The notes under the pieces: model-generated | What the model saw: the letters and a program-made list of their open reading frames with translations, nothing else | Databases searched by the model: none | Told to the model about the DNA's origin: nothing | Made by a program: the position numbers and the translations under genes | Source of the DNA: CAVVZJ01 sp963752755 | Lineage (GTDB): Bacteria > Planctomycetota > Planctomycetia > Isosphaerales > Isosphaeraceae | DNA: 64,000 nucleotides | Assembly (NCBI GenBank): GCA_963752755.1 | Contig: CAVVZJ010000006.1 | Coordinates: 139,914 to 203,913, forward strand | Direction of reading: 5' to 3' | Shown: one piece after another, positions 8,473-18,050 of the stretch | How positions within the stretch are numbered: position 1 is the first letter of the stretch | Layout of the letters: every line of letters starts with the position of its first letter

Positions 8473-10234
8473 AGGACCGGACCTCGACGGGGCCGAGGCC
8501 CCCGAGGTCCTGGGCAAGGTCGCGTCGCCGCCGAACAAGGAATCGACGTGCGATGAGTTCTACTTCTGGGTCCGCCGCGACGCGGTCGTCGAGCGGACGC
8601 AGATCGTGACCACGACGAGCCGCCTGGGCGGCCAGGACGTGAAGTTCTACGCCCTGGTGCGCGAGGTCTTCCGTCAGAGCCGGGCGCGGAGCATCGCCGA
8701 GGCGTGCGACGGCTTCGACGGCGACGTCGGCTTCGAGCCGCCGTTCAAGGTGCCGGGCGTGACGTTCGCCGCCGCGACGATCCTCCGCACGGAGCCGGCC
8801 GTCCTGGCCCCGCCGATGGAGGGGTGCGACGTTGTGCTCGGTGGCGAGGCCGAGGCGCGGGTCGCCTACGCGGCCGACGAGATCGAGCCCGACAAGCGGC
8901 TGGCCCTCGGACTGGTCAAGAACGGCGGCAGCCGACTGGCTGGTCCCGGCTGCATCGACCTCGACTACCTGCTGGGGGAGAACGGCGGCCACATCAACGT
9001 CAACGGCGTCGCGGGTCGGGGCACGAAGTCGAGCTTCCTGCTGCACCTGATCGCGATGCTGGAGCGGAAGGCCCGCCGGCAGGCCGCCGAGCGGCCGAGC
9101 GACCCGGAGCGCCTCCGCGTCGTGCCGATCATCCTCAACGTCAAGAACTTCGACCTGTTCTACATCGACCGCGCCAGCACCAAGTTCAACCCCGACAGGC
9201 ACCTGGCCGATTGGGTGGCCCTGGGCGTACCCGATCCCAGGCCATTCGAAGGGGTCGCGTTCTTCGCCCCGCAACGCCGGGGCTCGCCCAACCCCGTCGA
9301 TGCCGGCCGGCCCGAGGTCAAACCCTATTGCTGGTCGCTGGGCGACGTGGTCCGCGACGGCCTCTTCCGCTACCTCTTCGCCGACGACGACATCGGCGAC
9401 GACAACTTCGAGGGCATGGTCCTCGACGTGGAGGCGAGATTGACGCGCGAGGATCGCCGGGATGATCGGATCAGGAGGGAGCTCGGCGTCCAGGGCGGGA
9501 CGGTGAAGACGTTCAAGCAGTTGGTCGCGTGGGTCGATGGCCTGGCCGATGACGACTCAAAGCCGCTGAAGAAGCACCACATCAGCACGATTCGCAAATT
9601 TCAGCGTCGGCTGGCGAAGCTGGTCCATGAGGGCGACGGCATCCTCCGCCGAGACGACGTGGCCGGGCATCCGCTCGACGTCCGCGCGTCGGACACTCTC
9701 GGCCCGAAGGTCATCGACCTGCACGCTCTGGCCGCGACGCCCGGCCTGCAGCGGTTCGTCGTCGCGGCGATCTTCCGCCAGTTGGTCGAGGAGCGCACCG
9801 GCGGCCGGGCGATCCCGGGACTGAAGTACCTGGTCATGCTCGACGAGTTGAACCGCTTCGCCCCCAGCCGGGCCAGCGACCCGATCACCCGGCTGATCGA
9901 GACGGTCGCGGCCGAGATGCGGTCGCAGGGGATCATCCTGCTGGGTGCGCAACAGCAGGCGTCGCTGGTCTCGACGCGGGTCATCGAGAATGCCGGCATC
10001 CGGGCGCTGGGCCGGAGCGGCTCGATGGAGATGAACCGCGACGTCTGGAAGTCGCTCGGCGAGTCGGCCCGCCGCAAGGCCGCCGCCCTGGCGATCGATG
10101 AGAAGCTGCTCGTCCAGGATAGCTTTCGCGAGCCGATGCTCGTGCGCGTCCCCATGCCCCCCTGGGCCCTGAACCGCCACGAAGCCCGGCCGGCACCGGC
10201 CGGCACGCACGTCCGCGACGAGTTCGACGAGTGA
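8459..10234 (+). CDS. herA: HerA-like FtsK/HerA-superfamily ATPase
   Basis: The frame is intact over 591 residues. Residues 1-130 form a beta-rich HAS-barrel-like N-terminus. The P-loop GVAGRGTKS lies at 183-191, and Walker B is YLVMLDELNRF with D462-E463. Later, GIILLGAQQQASLV and IENAGIRALGR resemble the sensor and arginine-finger region of HerA ATPases. HerA rings pump DNA and drive the NurA nuclease. The gene overlaps nurA by 14 bases and is followed 31 bases later by the mre11-like gene. This is the archaeal herA-nurA-mre11-rad50 set in a bacterium. HerA proteins also occur in phage-defence systems. Confidence 0.85.
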   Translation: MSVLEGPDLDGAEAPEVLGKVASPPNKESTCDEFYFWVRRDAVVERTQIVTTTSRLGGQDVKFYALVREVFRQSRARSIAEACDGFDGDVGFEPPFKVPGVTFAAATILRTEPAVLAPPMEGCDVVLGGEAEARVAYAADEIEPDKRLALGLVKNGGSRLAGPGCIDLDYLLGENGGHINVNGVAGRGTKSSFLLHLIAMLERKARRQAAERPSDPERLRVVPIILNVKNFDLFYIDRASTKFNPDRHLADWVALGVPDPRPFEGVAFFAPQRRGSPNPVDAGRPEVKPYCWSLGDVVRDGLFRYLFADDDIGDDNFEGMVLDVEARLTREDRRDDRIRRELGVQGGTVKTFKQLVAWVDGLADDDSKPLKKHHISTIRKFQRRLAKLVHEGDGILRRDDVAGHPLDVRASDTLGPKVIDLHALAATPGLQRFVVAAIFRQLVEERTGGRAIPGLKYLVMLDELNRFAPSRASDPITRLIETVAAEMRSQGIILLGAQQQASLVSTRVIENAGIRALGRSGSMEMNRDVWKSLGESARRKAAALAIDEKLLVQDSFREPMLVRVPMPPWALNRHEARPAPAGTHVRDEFDE

Positions 10235-10265
10235 ACGAGCTTCGAAACCATTCGGGAGGCGAGCC

Positions 10266-11508
10266 GTGAAGATCCTGCATACCGCCGACTGGCACCTGGG
10301 CAAGCGCCTCGGCCGGATCGATCGCTCCGACGACCTCCGCCGGGCGGTCGGACGGGTCGTCGAGGTCTGCGAGCGCGAGGGCGTGGAGGTGCTACTGATC
10401 GCGGGCGACCTGTTCGACAACATCCATCGCGCCGACGACGTCCGCGCGGCGGTCCACCTCCTGCGGGATGCCGTCGGCCCGTTCCTCCGTCGCGGCGGGA
10501 CGATTCTGGCGGTGCCGGGTAACCACGACGGCGAGACGTTCCCCGCGACGCTCCAGCACGCCCTGGCACTGGCCGATCCGAAGGATTACCTCCATGGCTC
10601 TCGCCTGGAACCCGGCCGATTCTACCTGGCGAATGTCCCGAGGCTTTACCGGATCGCCGACCGTGCGGGCCAGGACGTGCAGTTCGCCCTCATGCCCTAC
10701 CCACTGGCGAGTCGCTATCTTGACGATGCGATTTCGGCGAACGTCTCCGGTGGCCTCGCGGCGAGGAATCACCGACTCCGGCAGGAATTCACGGAACAAC
10801 TCCGCCGGATGCGGGCCGATTCGCGATTCGACGTCACGCTCCAGTCGGTCCTCGTGACTCATCTATTCCTCCAGGGCGCGACGCTGCCGGGTGGATATGA
10901 GATCACCGCCGCCGACGAGGCCGATCACATCGTCTGCCCGCCCGAGTACCTCGGCGCCGGCTGGGCCTACGTCGCGCTGGGCGACATCCACAAGCCGCAG
11001 GCGCTGGGCGGCCGGCCGAATGTGCGCTACTGCGGCGGCATCGAGCGACTGAACTTCGACGAGCGCGACAACGAGGTCGGCGTCGTGCTGTTCCAGGTCG
11101 GACCGGAGGGGCTCCTCGGCGAGCCGGCCTGGGTGCCGCTGGAGGCGACGCCGATGCTCGACGTGGCGATCGGCGAGCCGGCCGAGGATCTCCCGCTCCT
11201 GGCGGCGAGGTATCCCGACGCCGACCGGGCGCTGGTGCGCTGCCGGGTGGCGTACCGGCCGGGCGTCGATGACCTCGACGAGATTCGCCGCCGGCTCGAA
11301 GAGGTCTTCCCGCGGCTGCTACAAGCTGGACGTCATCGAGGTGGGCCGAGAGGCGACCGACCGCGTCGGCCCGTCCGGCGTGACGCGCCGCGGGCTCCGC
11401 GAGACGGTGATGGACTACCTCAAGGGGCGGCTCGATCCCGAGCGTGATCCGAATTCCCAGGCCGTCCTGGCGGCGGCCGTGGAACTGATCGAGGAGGTGC
11501 AGCGATGA
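10266..11508 (+). CDS. sbcD: Mre11/SbcD-like exonuclease subunit (frameshift near 11325)
   Basis: All metallophosphoesterase motifs are present: DWH (D8, H10), GDLFD (D48), GNHD (N86, H87), a THLFLQG His and GDIHKPQ. The protein should process DNA ends together with the Rad50-like ATPase encoded next. The gene starts with GTG, preceded by GGAGGC. The first frame holds the nuclease and capping domain to about residue 350. After LEEVFPR it shifts to CYKLDVIEVGREATDRVG and ends YLKGRLDPERDPN...LIEEVQR at 11508. That stop overlaps the next ATG (ATGA at 11505). The shift is probably a one-base indel because the overlap with the next gene is preserved. Confidence 0.88.
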
Positions 11509-14500
11509 TCCCGCGTTCCATCACGCTCCGGGGTTTCCTCTGCTACAAGGAGGAGCAGGTCATCGACCTCGACGGCTGCGACCTGTGGGTCCTCGCCGGC
11601 CGCAACGGCAGCGGCAAGTCGGCGATCTTCGACGCGATGACGTTCGCGCTGTTCAAGAAAGCCCACCGCAGCCGCAGGCAGGACGCCATCGGACTCATCA
11701 ACACCGAGGCCGACGCCCTCTCGGTCTGCTTCGAGTTCGACCTGGGGCCCGATCGCTACCGGATCAAGCGGACCGTTCCCCGGAGGGGAGAGGCCGACCG
11801 GGGGCTCTATCGTCGCGAGCTGCAGCCGGACGGCTCCGAGCGATGGCCCGCGGTGCCGGAGACACAGAGGGAGACGGGCCTGCAGCGCTGGGTCCAGCAG
11901 CACGTCGGGCTGACCTACGAGACGTTCACGGCCTCGGTCCTGCTCCTCCAGGGCAAGGCCGACAACATGCTCGGCGCCGAACCGAGGACCCGCTTCGAGA
12001 TCGTCGCGGGGATCGTGGACCTGGAGAGCTATCGCAACCTCCACAAGCGGGCGGACGCAGAAGCGGAAGGACCTGGAGGCCCGGCCGAAGGCTCTGCGTG
12101 CCCAGCTCCAGACGATGGCCGAGGTCGAGCCCGAGGCCATCGAGCAAGCCGAGGGCCAGTTGGCCGGGGCCGAGGAGGCCCGCGTCGCGGCCGAGGCGGA
12201 GTGGATGCGACTCGTCAACCTGGGGGCACAAGCCACGACCTGGCTCGACCTGATCGGTCGTCGCCAGCGGGCGATGGAGACACGCGAGCACGCCCGGCGG
12301 CTCATCGCCGACTCCGAGGCGATCGACCGCGACTGCTGCCGGCTCCGGTCGCTCGATGCCCTCGTGCCCGAGGCCCGCCGGGCGATCGGCCGCCTCGAGG
12401 CGATCGCGCGGCACGAGGCGGAAATCCGGAGCACGGAGCAAGAGCGGCGGGAACTCTCCCGCAAGCTGGACCTGATCGCGACGCTTAGCCGAGGACACTC
12501 GGGGGCACCTAGGCGAGGTCGATGACGAGATCGGCCGCGACGAGGCCGAGGCAACGCACGATCCTGGAGCGGCAGGTCGGCGCTGGCGGTCCCGATCCAC
12601 CGGGCGTCGCAGGCGAAGGCCCGTCGCGAGGAAGTCCGCCGGCTCGAGGCGGCCCTGGCGGCCTACCCCGATGACCTGGCGGCTCGGGTCGCAGACCTGG
12701 AGGCGGCACAAGCGGTCCGATCGAGCTGGAAGGCCGCCCTGCCGTCGCTCGACGGTGCTGGACCGCGAACGCCGGGCAGCTCGCCGCCGCCCGTGACCGT
12801 CGGCACGCCGCCCAGAGGGCGATCGAGGCCCGCAGCACCGAGGCGAGGAAGGCCGAGGCCGCCCTGGCGGGACGCCGCGCCGAGGAGTCAGCCGCCCGGC
12901 AGGTCGAGGCCAGCGCCCGCGACCGGGCGACCGAGGCGGCCACGCTGTCGCGAGCGGCCGAGGAGCGGCTCGCGCGGTTCGAGGGGCTCGACGGCTCGAC
13001 GACCTGCGATCGCTGCGGCCAGGACCTGACGCCCGAGCACTTCGCCGCCGAGTCGGCCCGCCGTCGCGAGGAGTGCGATCGTGCCGCCGAGCAGGCCCAG
13101 GCTACCGATCGCGCCCTGGACGAGGCCGGCCGACGACTGGCCGAGGCCGAGAAGGCTCGTGATGAGACGGAGCGTTCCCTCCGCGAGGCCGAGAAGGCGG
13201 TCGACGCCGCCCATCGGGAGTCTGTCCAGGCCGGCCAGGATGCCGAACGCCACGCCCTGGCCTGCCGCGATGCCTACGATCGCCTGGACGAGCCCTTCCG
13301 GGTCCGAGTCGCCGACGAGCCTCCGGACGACTGGCTCGCCACGACGTTCCCCGAGGCGGGCGACCTCGACGAGGGGCGTCGGCTCGCGGAAGAAATCCGT
13401 GAGGTCCAGCCCCGCCTGGAGGCGGAACGGGCCCGGCTGGAGGCGATGGAGTCGGAGCAGGCCCGCCTCGATCAGGCGAGGAGCCTCCTGGCCGCGGTCG
13501 GCCTGGAGCCGGGCGACGAGGAGGCCGAGACCGAGCACGCCGCCCTCCGGGCCGAGCAGCAGGCGCTCGAACGTTGCCTCGAGGGCCACGCCACCCAGAG
13601 GCTGCTGGCCGAGGAGACCCTCACCCGGCTGAATGGGCACGCCGAGGGCCTGAAGGAGAGCCTCTCCGAGACCGAGAAGACGCTGCGCCGCCGCCCTGGC
13701 TCGCGTCGAGTCCCTCCGCGACGAGGCGGCCCAGGCCCTCGCCGCGGCCTCCGAAGACTGGCGAGACGCACTCGATGCGGCCTCCGAGGACCACGTCGCC
13801 GCCTGGGACGAAGAGCGACGGTCGCTCCGCGACAGGGGGGTGGAGGAGCAGGCGGAGGAATTGCCCCAGGCCCATCTCCAGCTCGAGCACGCCGAGGCGG
13901 ATCTGGAGGAGGTCGATCGCCAGATCGCCGACCTGCCCGAGGAGGCCCGCCGCGATCCCGCGGAGTTCGCCCCCCGGATCGCTCAGGCCGACAAGGCACG
14001 CCGGGAGGCCGACGAGGTCCGCCAGGACCGGCAGGACGACGCTGAACACGCTGCGGCGCGACCGCGAGCAGCGCCTCGACCTCCAGGAGCGTACCCTCGC
14101 CGCCGAGCGCGACCTGGCCGTCGCCGAGACGCTCGCCGAGCTGCTGGGGCCGCGCGGCCTCCAGCGCGACCTGATCCGCGACGCCGAGCGAGGGATCGTC
14201 GCCTTCGCCAACCCGATCCTCCGCGAGGTCTCCGGCGGCGAGCTGGAGCTGCGGCTGCTCGAGGCCGGCGAGGACGAGCCGGACCACGCCCTGCAACTGG
14301 ACGCGATCGTGCGGACCCACGGCTCGACCGAGCCGTCTCGGTGTCGCCTACATCAGCGGCAGCCAGAAGTTCCGCGTCGCCGTCAGCCTGGCCCTGGCGA
14401 TCGGCCAGTACGCCCGGGGCAGCCGGGAGCGGCCGATCGAGTCGGTCATCATCGACGAGGGCTTCGGCAGCCTCGACCGCCAGGGACGCGACGAGATGAT

Positions 14501-14643
14501 CGAGCAACTCAACGCCCTGAGGGGCCGCCTGGCCCGGATCATCCTCGTCTCGCACCAGGAGGAGTTCGCCGAGGCGTTCCGCGACGGCTACCGCTTCGAG
14601 GTCATCGACGGGCACGACCGTGGCCCGGCCGTTCCACCGTTAG
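11505..14643 (+). CDS. sbcC: Rad50/SbcC-like SMC ATPase (several frameshifts)
   Basis: The N-terminal lobe has FLCYKEEQVIDL and P-loop GRNGSGKS (residues 32-39) plus the Q-loop region LLLQGKADNML. Long Glu/Arg-rich coiled-coil arms surround a zinc hook CDRC at 13005-13016. The C-terminal lobe has the signature YISGSQKFRVAVSLALAIG (from about 14345), Walker B SVIIDEGFGSLD and a final LVSHQEEF. The frame breaks at about 12060, 12490, in the second arm (near 13690 and 14040) and at about 14340. A further one-base shift near 14620 gives a stop at 14641-14643. All domains are present in order, so the breaks are either sequence errors or recent decay. It forms the expected complex with the SbcD-like protein. 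Confidence 0.82.
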
Positions 14644-15125
14644 GCGTGGGGGCTTCTCCGTCGAGCTGTTCCAGGAGCCATCGTCGCGTCTGGGCGTTCC
14701 GCCGACCGATCCCCCCCGAGGCCCGATCGACGGGCGTCGGCGCGAACAGGGCCTCGAGGTCCGGCAGGGCCGCCCGATAGTGCTGCCCGAGGTTGACGTG
14801 GACCGCCCGGAACCGGCGGCCGGCGATCAGCGTCCGCAGTTGCCGTCCGAACCGCCCGGCCCGCTGGCGAGCCATCGCCGTCGTGAGCCGCTCGTCATAG
14901 GTCGCGATCACTCGATCCGCCCGGAGAATCCCATGCTTGGCCGAGACGATCCAGCACCGTCACTTCCGCCTCCCAGCCTTCACGGCCGCGGAGCGCCTTC
15001 TTGAGGACCTGGAATAATGGCCCGTCGTAGAGATCCCAGGCCCGACCTCGCCGCAGGCCCACCGCCTTGCGCTGCGAGCAGCCGATCAGCAGCAGGGCTG
15101 GCGGCGGCTCGTCGCTGTTGCTCAT
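14588..15125 (-). CDS. DUF6884/YaaA-like protein (frameshift near 14925)
   Basis: The N-terminus PPALLLIGCSQRKA followed by AWDLYDGPLFQVLKKAL is the hallmark of DUF6884, relatives of YaaA. After one shift the frame continues SAKHGILRADRVIATYDERL, the second family motif, and then HVNLGQHYRAALPDL. A stop at 14640-14642 in a third frame would make it end back-to-back with sbcC. In the annotated frame the stop is at 14588. Its ATG overlaps the stop of the upstream TGT-like gene (ATGA), so the two form an operon. The biochemical role of DUF6884 is not established. The pairing suggests work on the same nucleotide-modification pathway. Confidence 0.72.
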
Positions 15126-16130
15126 CGCCGGCTCTCCAGCGCCAATGCGACGAGGTCGGCCATGCGGTTGCCGCCGATGCGCCGCGACGACCAGGTGGGG
15201 AAGTCGCCCCGCTCCAGGTGCCGGTCGATCAGCGCCGGCTTCCTCCAGCACGGCCCAGAGGTTGTGCACCGCCCGGTGCGCGAACCCTTCCACGCCGACC
15301 GCCTTCAGGCCCTCGACCCCCCGTCGGCGACACGACGGGCACCGGCAGCGGGCCAACTCCTCCCACTCGGCCGGCTCGATCGCGCGCCCCTTCCACGACC
15401 CCAGCTTCACGGCCATCCGCTCGCCCCGACCCTTGAGCACGACCAGGCCCCGCGCCGCCCGCTGTCGCCAGCCCGAGGAGTCGAGCCGAGTCGATCCCCA
15501 GGGCCGCCGCCAGGTGCAGGGTGACGATCCCGCCGATGCCGAAGGCGTGGATCGTGCCGGGGAACTCGTCCCGCACCCGCCGGATGCCCCCGATCGTCGC
15601 ACGCCGCTGCGCGCCGGCGCTGTTGAGCAGGTGCGGCACCAGGCCGCCGATGGCCAGCTTCTCCGTGCGGCCAAGACGGTGGAGAGCTTCCAGGTAGCGT
15701 TCCAGCCAGGGGCCGGCGTGGATGACGGGGCAATAGCCGTCGTCGGCGTGGGCCTCCAGCACCCGGATCGTCCGATCGACCAGCGCCTTCTGGCGACGCC
15801 GCGAGTCGGTCGGCCGCGGGATGAAATCCGCCGGTACCGGATACCACGCCGGCGCACGTCGCCCGGACGAACGCCCGGAACTCGGCCACCGCCGGCCGAG
15901 TCCCCCGCACCAGGCAGGAGAACGCCCCGTTGTCGAGATAGACCCGGACATCCGATCCCGAGCACGGCCGGGAAGCCGTCGGTCATCGCGAAGCGGAGCA
16001 GGTGCGGCAGTCGGCGAAATTCATCGAACGAGAGCATCACCGCCTGAAGCTTGGGGACAAACTCCGGCGACCGCCGGTCCCAGACGCGGGGCCGCAGGTT
16101 CTTCAGGCTCAGGCCGGCGACAACTTCCAT
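15122..16130 (-). CDS. TGT-superfamily (DpdA-like) transglycosylase homologue, frameshifted
   Basis: Assembled over four frame breaks (about 15960, 15860, 15490 and 15235), the protein reads AVLGSDVRVYLDNGAFSCL, WYPVPADFIPRP, IHAGPWLERYLEALHRLG, KLAIGGLVPHLLNSAG, HAFGIGGIVTLHLAAALGIDS, DSSGWRQRAARGLV and a CRCPSC zinc site (15330-15347) with His residues in GFAHRAVHNLW. The C-x-C-x2-C...H zinc site, barrel-type glycine motifs and a DSS segment near the C-terminus match tRNA-guanine transglycosylase relatives, and best the DpdA branch that exchanges guanine for 7-deazaguanine in DNA. Substrate (DNA or tRNA) is not decided by sequence. It is divergent from cas4-cas1, 83 bases away. Confidence 0.6.
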
Positions 16131-16213
16131 GGCGAGACTATCCTCGGGACGGGAAGGGCCCGATTCTATCGTCCGGGAGGGAGCCCGGCAGCAGCGAAAC
16201 CCGGAGAACGCCC
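16131..16213. promoter_or_regulatory. Divergent intergenic region between the TGT-like gene and cas4-cas1
   Basis: This 83-base gap separates two divergent starts and must hold promoters for both the TGT-like/DUF6884 pair and the cas genes unless they are read through. A GGAGA sits about 10 bases before the cas4-cas1 ATG and serves as ribosome binding site. No clear -10/-35 boxes are seen. Confidence 0.4.
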
Positions 16214-17941
16214 ATGAGCACCGTCACCCCCGACCTGATCCCCGTCCGTGCCCTCAACCAGGTCTCGTACTGCCCGCGGCTCTACTACCTCGAATACGTC
16301 GAGTCGGTGATGCCGACCAACGAGCACGTCGAGGACGGCCTGTTCCAGCATCGGCGGGTCAACGACCCGGCCCTGGCGAACCGCACCCGCAAGGAGGGCG
16401 ACGCCCTGCACACCCGCAGCGTCTCCCTCAGCTCCGAGCGGCTGGGCATCTCCGGCAAGCTCGACCTGATGGAGGAGCGTGGCGGCGTCACGCGGCCGAT
16501 CGAGTACAAGCGATCCATCGGCGCCGACCGGCGACGACGGCCGCCCGACCGTCTGGGAGAACGACGCCATCCAGCTCTGCGCCCAGGGCCTGCTGCTGGA
16601 AGAGGAGTTCGGCGAGCCGGTCCCGAGAGGCGTCCTCTACTACATCGGCTCGAAGTCGCGGGTGGACGTCCCGCTCGACGAGTCTCTCCGCGCCAAAACA
16701 CTCGCCGCCATCGCCACGATCCGCGACCTCTCCGCCCGCGACACCCCGCCCGAGCCCCTGCCCGAGCGAACTCCGGCACCGCTGCTACGGCTGCTCGCTG
16801 GCGACGGTCTGCCTGCCCGAGGAGACCCTCTACGCCATCCGCCACCCCGAGACCCCATCCGCCCCGGCCGCCGGCGTGTCCCGCGTCGTGCCCCAGAACG
16901 ACGACGGCGCCGTGCTCTACCTGCACGAGCCCGGCTCGCACGTCGGCAAGCGGAGCGAGCATCTGGTCGTCCGCCATCACGGCGCGGAGATCAACCGCGT
17001 CCCGATCGCCTCGATCCGCCAGGTCGTCGTCTTCGGCAACGTCCAGGTCTCCACCCAGGCCCTGGAGTGTCTGGCCGGCCTCGACGTGCCGGTCGCCTAC
17101 CTGACCTCCTACGGCCGTTTCATCGCCGCCCTGATGCCCGCCCCGGCCAAGAACGTCAGCCTCCGCGCCGCGCAGTACCGCCTCTTCGCCGACCCGACCC
17201 ATGCCCTGTCCCTGGCCCGCGAGGTCGTCCGCGCCAAGGTCGCCAACCAGCGCACGCTCCTGATGCGCTCGCTCCGCACGAAGCCCACCGACGCCGATCG
17301 CCGAGCCCTCCCGCGGCCGCGACGAGCCCGCCGCCCGCGACATGGCCGACCTGCTGCCCCGCATCGACCGCGTTGCCTCGCTCGACGCCCTGCTGGGCCT
17401 CGAGGGCCAGGCCGCCTCCCTCTACTTCGGCCAGTTCGGCCGGATGCTCAAGAACCAGGGGCCCGGCCGCCCCTTCGACTTCCGCAGCCGCAACCGCCGC
17501 CCGCCGCGCGATCCCGTCAACGCCCTCTTATCTTTCTCCTACGCCATCCTCGCCAAGGACTGCTTCTCGGCCGCCTGCACCGTCGGCTTCGACCCCTACT
17601 GCGGCTTCTACCACGCCGGCCGCCACGGCCGCCCCTCGCTGGCGTTGGACCTGATGGAGGAGTTCCGCGCCATCATCGCCGACTCCGTCGTCCTCACCCT
17701 CATCAACAACGGCCTGCTCTCCGACCGCGACTTCCTCACCTGGCGCGACGCCTGCCAGCTCACCGCCGACGGCCGCAAGCGGTTCTTCGAGGCCTACGAG
17801 GCCCGCAAGGCGACGGTCGTGACCCACCCGACCTTCGGCTACAAGATGTCCTACGGCCGGATGCTCGAAGTCCAGGCCCGCATGCTCGCCGCCTTCGTCC
17901 GCGGCGACGTCCCCACCTACAAAGGCTTCACCGTCCGCTGA
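16214..17941 (+). CDS. cas4-cas1: Cas4-Cas1 fusion, CRISPR adaptation protein (three frameshifts)
   Basis: The Cas4 part has the first iron-sulfur cysteine in NQVSYCPRLYYLEY, nuclease residues around LGISGKLDLME and PIEYKR, and the C-terminal cluster CYGCSLATVC. A linker leads into Cas1 with VLYLHEPGSHVGKRSEHLVV, LEGQAAS (catalytic Glu), DPYCGFYHAGRHGRPSLALDLMEEFR (His and acidic residue) and YKMSYGRMLEVQARML. Fusion of Cas4 and Cas1 is typical of subtype I-G (formerly I-U) modules. Frames change near 16535, 16790 and 17310, yet no conserved block is lost. The protein should trim and integrate new spacers with Cas2. No interference genes (cas3, csb1, csb2, cas8) are in the window. Confidence 0.88.
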
Positions 17942-17954
17942 GGGCCCACCCCCG

Positions 17955-18050
17955 ATGGAAACCTGGCTCGTCGCCTACGACATCGCCGACCCCAAGCGCC
18001 TCCGCAAGGTCGCCCGCGCCTGCGAGGACTTCGGGCTCCGGCGACATTTT
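17955..18050 (+). pseudogene. cas2: cas2, N-terminal third only, cut by an insertion sequence
   Basis: The gene begins 13 bases after cas4-cas1 with METWLVAYDIADPKRLRKVA and continues through CEDFGLRR, the usual first beta strand (with catalytic-site Asp) and first helix of Cas2. The IS end at 18051 truncates it, and translation ends after a few foreign residues. The missing two thirds of Cas2 are not found on the far side of the IS, where only 34 bases precede the first CRISPR repeat. Part of cas2 and the leader have therefore been deleted. Confidence 0.88.

Noticed and set aside
10266..12554. Long antisense frames over sbcD and sbcC
   Set aside because: They mirror coding frames with clear catalytic motifs on the plus strand.
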